Part shown: piece after piece, positions 35,206-37,506 of the stretch
Numbering within the stretch: position 1 is the stretch's first letter
Layout of the letters: each line of letters opens with the position of its first letter
Assembly (NCBI GenBank): GCA_023389595.1
Contig: JAEWEF010000091.1
Location: 1-37,506, forward strand
Source: Fusobacteriota bacterium
GTDB lineage: Bacteria > Fusobacteriota > Fusobacteriia > Fusobacteriales > Fusobacteriaceae
Direction of reading: 5' to 3'
Length of the DNA stretch: 37,506 nt
Notes under the pieces: generated by a model
The model's database searches: none
Told to the model about the DNA's origin: nothing
The model's input: the letters and a program-made list of their open reading frames with translations, nothing else
Position numbers and translations under genes: made by a program

Positions 35206-35936
35206 TTGTATTTTTAAAAGGGATGATTATAGGAATAGCTAACGTTATACCAGGAGTTTCTGGAGGAACAGCAAGTGTTTTATTGGGAGTTTATTCTCAA
35301 CTTACTGAAAGTATAGCAAATTTTTTTAAAGTAAATAAAAAGAAAAAAATTGAGTATACAAAGTTTTTATCTGTAATTGGATTTGGAATATTGTGCGGTA
35401 TAGTACTTTTTGCTAAACTAATTAAGTTTTTTATAGTCGAGTATCCAATACTGACGACAAGTTTTTTTACAATTTTAATATTATTAAGTCTACCAGCTAT
35501 TATAAAAGGATTTAACTTCAAAAAAACTGAAAACATATATTTTTTTATTTTAGGAATTGCCGTAATGACTATAGTTATTCTATTAAATTATATATATAGA
35601 GGAGCTAACAATTTTACTCTTAGAGAAAGCTTTGATTTTTATTATTGTTTAAAAATTTTCTTGTGTGGAGTAATATCTAGTTTTGCAATGGTTATACCAG
35701 GTATATCTGGTTCTCTATTATTATTAATTATAGGAGAATATTATAATATACTTTCTTATGTATCTAATTTTACGGTTAAACCTTTATTCTTTTTATTAAT
35801 TGGAATTTTGTTAGGAGTTTTAATTTCAACTAAAACAATAAATTATTTATTAGAGAATTATAAAGAAAAAACTATGTTTTTTATATTTGGAATTATACTT
35901 ACATCTATTTTTCAAATATGGATGAATATAGTTTAA
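35199..35936 (+). CDS. popT: DUF368 polyprenyl-phosphate transporter (PopT-like)
   Basis: 245 aa, about eight hydrophobic spans in two inverted halves. Each half carries the family signature: GIANVIPGVSGGTAS at 12-26 and AMVIPGISGSLLLL near 163-176. DUF368 proteins were shown to return undecaprenyl phosphate to the inner leaflet for reuse in wall and surface-polymer synthesis. The pairing with alr (overlap of 7 nt) fits that envelope role. AAAGGAG precedes the ATG. No clear terminator follows. Confidence 0.87.
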   Translation: MLIVFLKGMIIGIANVIPGVSGGTASVLLGVYSQLTESIANFFKVNKKKKIEYTKFLSVIGFGILCGIVLFAKLIKFFIVEYPILTTSFFTILILLSLPAIIKGFNFKKTENIYFFILGIAVMTIVILLNYIYRGANNFTLRESFDFYYCLKIFLCGVISSFAMVIPGISGSLLLLIIGEYYNILSYVSNFTVKPLFFLLIGILLGVLISTKTINYLLENYKEKTMFFIFGIILTSIFQIWMNIV

Positions 35937-35957
35937 TATTTTAAAGTTAAATATGAG

Positions 35958-35986
35958 TTTACAAAATTTAAAAAATATTGTATATT
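35958..35986 (+). promoter_or_regulatory. Promoter of the riboswitch-purL transcript
   Basis: TTTACA (35958-35963), a 17-bp spacer and TATATT (35981-35986). Transcription would start near 35993, about 20 nt before the aptamer P1 helix. Along with the riboswitch below, it fills the 344-nt gap between popT and purL. Confidence 0.6.
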
Positions 35987-36013
35987 TTAATCACAGTAGT
36001 AAATAAAATAATA

Positions 36014-36080
36014 TATTCGTATATACTCGAAATATGGACGAGAGTTTCTACGGGCAACCTTAAATTGACCACTACGAATA
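36014..36080 (+). ncRNA. Purine riboswitch aptamer, guanine type
   Basis: Closing helix P1 pairs TATTCGT (36014-36020) with ACGAATA (36074-36080), seven perfect pairs. The J1/2 ATATA, the short P2 CTCG/CGAG with L2 containing ATATGG, the invariant J2/3 AGTTTCTAC and L3 CCTTAAA all match the purine-riboswitch core. GG in L2 and CC in L3 allow the loop-loop contact. The base equal to position 74 is C (36072), which pairs with guanine rather than adenine, and the U51-type base is kept, which speaks against the 2'-deoxyguanosine variants. P3 has one G-A mismatch. Upstream of purL it should repress de novo purine synthesis. Confidence 0.93.
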
Positions 36081-36132
36081 AGGCTTTTTTTAATTTGAGG
36101 TCAATTTCTTTACTTTCATTTTAGGAGGAGCC
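36062..36132 (+). promoter_or_regulatory. Riboswitch expression platform: competing helices around a Shine-Dalgarno
   Basis: Helix A: AAATTGACC (36062-36070, the 3' strand of aptamer P3) pairs perfectly with GGTCAATTT (36099-36107) and would break the aptamer. Helix B: GGCTTTTTTTAA (36082-36093) pairs over 12 consecutive positions, four of them G-U, with TTAGGAGGAGCC (36121-36132), burying the ribosome site of the ORF at 36133. The simple reading is that ligand binding holds 36062-36070 in the aptamer, so helix B forms and blocks translation. Without ligand helix A forms. A and B could coexist as a pseudoknot, so exclusivity is not certain. Confidence 0.7.
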
Positions 36133-36219
36133 ATGTTTTTTTACAGCTATGCAAAAGAGTTAAGAAATAGAATAAAATATTTTTTTGTTAATGAAGAAAA
36201 AAGTGAGACTATTTATTAA
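36133..36219 (+). CDS. 28-aa leader ORF between riboswitch and purL
   Basis: ATG 36133 to TAA 36217-36219. The protein starts MFFYSYAKELRNRIKYFF and ends NEEKSETIY; it has four Phe and four Tyr and no recognisable domain. The ribosome site TTAGGAGGAG is among the strongest in the window and is the target of the riboswitch helix. The stop codon falls in the loop of the terminator-like hairpin 36196-36240. It is best explained as a leader whose translation, not its product, controls purL. A functional micropeptide is also possible. Confidence 0.65.
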   Translation: MFFYSYAKELRNRIKYFFVNEEKSETIY

Positions 36220-36253
36220 ATATTTATAGTTGCTTTTTTCTTTTTTTATTTTT
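36196..36253 (+). terminator. Attenuator hairpin before purL, overlapping the leader ORF
   Basis: GAAAAAAG (36196-36203) pairs with CTTTTTTC (36233-36240), and ACTAT (36208-36212) with ATAGT (36226-36230), with a small internal loop and a 13-nt apical loop. It is followed by T7-A-T5. The stem is AU-rich but resembles other terminators in this window. Its 5' arm is inside the leader ORF, so a ribosome reaching the stop codon would prevent it from folding. Confidence 0.68.
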
Positions 36254-36280
36254 GATTTTTATATTCAAGGAGAGGTTAGA

Positions 36281-37506
36281 TTGAAAAATTTTAGATTTTT
36301 TGTAGAGAAAAAATGCGGGTTTAATTTAGAGTCTAAAAGGATTTTATCACAGTTTCAAAACGATCTTAAGATTAATAATTTAAATAATGTCAGAATAATT
36401 AATTGTTATGATTTATTTAATTTAGATTGCACAGAAAATGAAATTGAAAAAATAAAAAAATTAGTTTTATCTGAGGTAGTTACAGATACTATTTCAGAAG
36501 AAATAGATTTAGATGGTAAAAAATATTTTGCCGTATCTTTATTACCTGGACAATTTGATCAAAGGGCAGATTCTACATCGCAGGCTATAAATTTAATTTG
36601 TGAAAAACCGGGTAATTTTTCAGTACAAACATTTAGAATTATAATTTTAGAAGGAAATTTGTCCAATCAAGATCTTGAAAAAATAAAAAAATTCTATATA
36701 AACCCTATAGAAAGTTGTGAAAAAGATTTAGGAGTTTTTCAAGAAGATAAATTAAATTTAACTAATCTAGAAAAAATTAAAAAATATGATGATTTCATAA
36801 ATAAATCAAGAGAAGAATTAGAAAAATTTTTGAATGATACAGACCTATCTATAAACATAAATGACATAATTCACATACAAAATTATTTTAAATCTATAGA
36901 TAGAAATCCAACGGAAACAGAGATAAAAGTTTTGGATACATACTGGTCAGATCATTGTAGACACAGTACTTTTGAAACACAAATAAAGGATGTACATTTT
37001 CCAGATACTAAATTTGGTAATATTGTAAAATCTGCTTATGAAAGATATTTAAATGTAAAAAAAGAAAATAATATAACAAAAAAAATTTGCTTGATGGATA
37101 TTGGAACAATAGTTGCTAAAGAATTAAAAAATAAAGGGATGCTTGATGATTTAGAAATATCTGAAGAAAATAATGCATGCTCTGTTTATATAGATGTTGA
37201 TGTTGAAGATTTTGACGGAAAATTAAAAAAAGAAAAATGGTTATTGATGTTTAAAAACGAAACTCATAATCACCCAACTGAAATAGAACCTTTTGGAGGA
37301 GCTTCTACATGTTTAGGAGGAGCTATAAGAGATCCTCTTTCTGGTAGGGCTTATGTCTATCAAGCTATAAGAGTTACTGGATCTGCAAATCCTTTAGAAG
37401 ATGTTTCAAAAACATTAGAAGGAAAACTTTCTCAGAAAAAAATAACTACAGGGGCAGCACATGGATATTCTTCATATGGTAATCAAATAGGTATTGCAAC
37501 AGGACA
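36281..37506 (+). CDS. purL: Phosphoribosylformylglycinamidine synthase (large PurL), 5' part
   Basis: The first 408 codons are in the window; the 3' end is beyond it. It starts at TTG 36281 with AAGGAG 8 nt upstream (36267-36272). It begins KNFRFFVEKKCGFNLESKR and shows the large single-chain FGAM synthase signatures: RNPTETEIKVLDTYWSDHCR at about 208-227, FKNETHNHPTEIEPFGGAST near 326-345 and TTGAAHGYSSYGNQIG near 389-404. The enzyme converts FGAR plus glutamine and ATP to FGAM in purine synthesis. The N-terminal 180 residues are the PurS-like and linker region. A fused C-terminal glutaminase (PurQ) domain is expected from the family but not visible here. Confidence 0.94.
   Translation, partial: MKNFRFFVEKKCGFNLESKRILSQFQNDLKINNLNNVRIINCYDLFNLDCTENEIEKIKKLVLSEVVTDTISEEIDLDGKKYFAVSLLPGQFDQRADSTSQAINLICEKPGNFSVQTFRIIILEGNLSNQDLEKIKKFYINPIESCEKDLGVFQEDKLNLTNLEKIKKYDDFINKSREELEKFLNDTDLSININDIIHIQNYFKSIDRNPTETEIKVLDTYWSDHCRHSTFETQIKDVHFPDTKFGNIVKSAYERYLNVKKENNITKKICLMDIGTIVAKELKNKGMLDDLEISEENNACSVYIDVDVEDFDGKLKKEKWLLMFKNETHNHPTEIEPFGGASTCLGGAIRDPLSGRAYVYQAIRVTGSANPLEDVSKTLEGKLSQKKITTGAAHGYSSYGNQIGIATG

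Noticed and set aside
35972..35988. AAAATAT-TGT-ATATTTT hairpin after popT as a terminator
   Set aside because: All A-U, seven pairs with a 3-nt loop, and no T-run. It overlaps a better-supported promoter.
36058..36091. Possible terminator right after the aptamer: CCTTA paired with TAAGG, then C and seven T
   Set aside because: Only 5 bp with a 16-nt loop that uses the aptamer L3 and P1. The T-run is better explained as the strand pairing with the downstream Shine-Dalgarno.
36133..36219. Leader peptide as an aromatic-amino-acid attenuator because of its Phe/Tyr runs
   Set aside because: The downstream gene is purL and the upstream sensor is a guanine aptamer, so amino-acid sensing does not fit. 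Phe and Tyr codons are also common in AT-rich DNA.
1..37506. Mobile elements, CRISPR arrays, tRNA or rRNA genes
   Set aside because: No transposase or integrase frames, no regularly spaced repeats and no cloverleaf or rRNA-like stretches were found by reading; the window is almost fully packed with core genes.

Overview
The window is strikingly AT-rich. Its gene content fits a member of the Fusobacteriota, most likely the Leptotrichiaceae (Sneathia/Streptobacillus/Leptotrichia type). The pointers are EarP next to an arginine-32 EF-P, MreB in a rod-cell gene set, SepF, GatCAB, a large single-chain PurL, and A/T-tract hairpin terminators. TGA is used as stop and TGG as Trp, so this is not a mollicute. 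The placement rests on reading the genes, not on a database search. Almost all of the sequence is coding; I see no tRNA, rRNA, CRISPR array, transposon or prophage.

Layout. (1) 1-1198, minus strand: trmL followed by a threonine-aldolase-type lyase that runs off the left edge. (2) 1376-4277, plus: metallo-beta-lactamase hydrolase, thioredoxin-reductase-like flavoprotein and PIN-PhoH ATPase, closed by a terminator. (3) 4447-13564, plus: a ten-gene run with gaps of 1-20 nt holding a membrane coiled-coil protein, mreB, scpB, an rluB-type pseudouridine synthase, gatC-gatA-gatB, a three-repeat lipoprotein, earP and efp. It ends in a bidirectional terminator shared with a convergent aminotransferase gene. 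(4) 15054-23753, plus: phosphohexomutase, hemW, yggS, sepF, a ThiI/MnmA-like sulfurtransferase, a MATE exporter, plsY, dnaN and a VanZ-like protein, then a terminator. (5) 23812-31442, plus: an AroB-Ppx/GppA fusion, a rhodanese protein derived from CoA-disulfide reductase, a HAD phosphatase, two tandem TtcA-like proteins, and an acyl ligase-ACP-acyltransferase fusion, then a bidirectional terminator. (6) A YwaF-like membrane protein on the minus strand. (7) 32317-35936, plus: typA, alr and a DUF368/PopT lipid-carrier transporter. (8) 35937-37506: a purine riboswitch region and the start of purL.

The genes are mostly core functions: translation and tRNA modification (GatCAB, EF-P/EarP, TrmL, TtcA-like, ThiI-like, TypA, RluB), envelope and lipid synthesis (MreB, SepF, Alr, PopT, PlsY, acyl ligase-PlsC), and replication or segregation (DnaN, ScpB).

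The most interesting part is 36014-36280, upstream of purL. A purine riboswitch aptamer with the guanine-type C74 is followed by two competing helices. One frees, and the other fully pairs, the Shine-Dalgarno of a 28-codon ORF. The stop codon of that ORF lies in the loop of an intrinsic-terminator-like hairpin just before purL. This reads as a relay in which guanine stops leader translation, the terminator can then form, and purL is switched off. The structures are read from the sequence; the relay is inference. Secondary points of interest are the AroB-Ppx fusion, the flavin-less CoA-disulfide-reductase remnant with rhodanese, the acyl ligase-ACP-PlsC fusion and the thioredoxin reductase without NADPH motifs.
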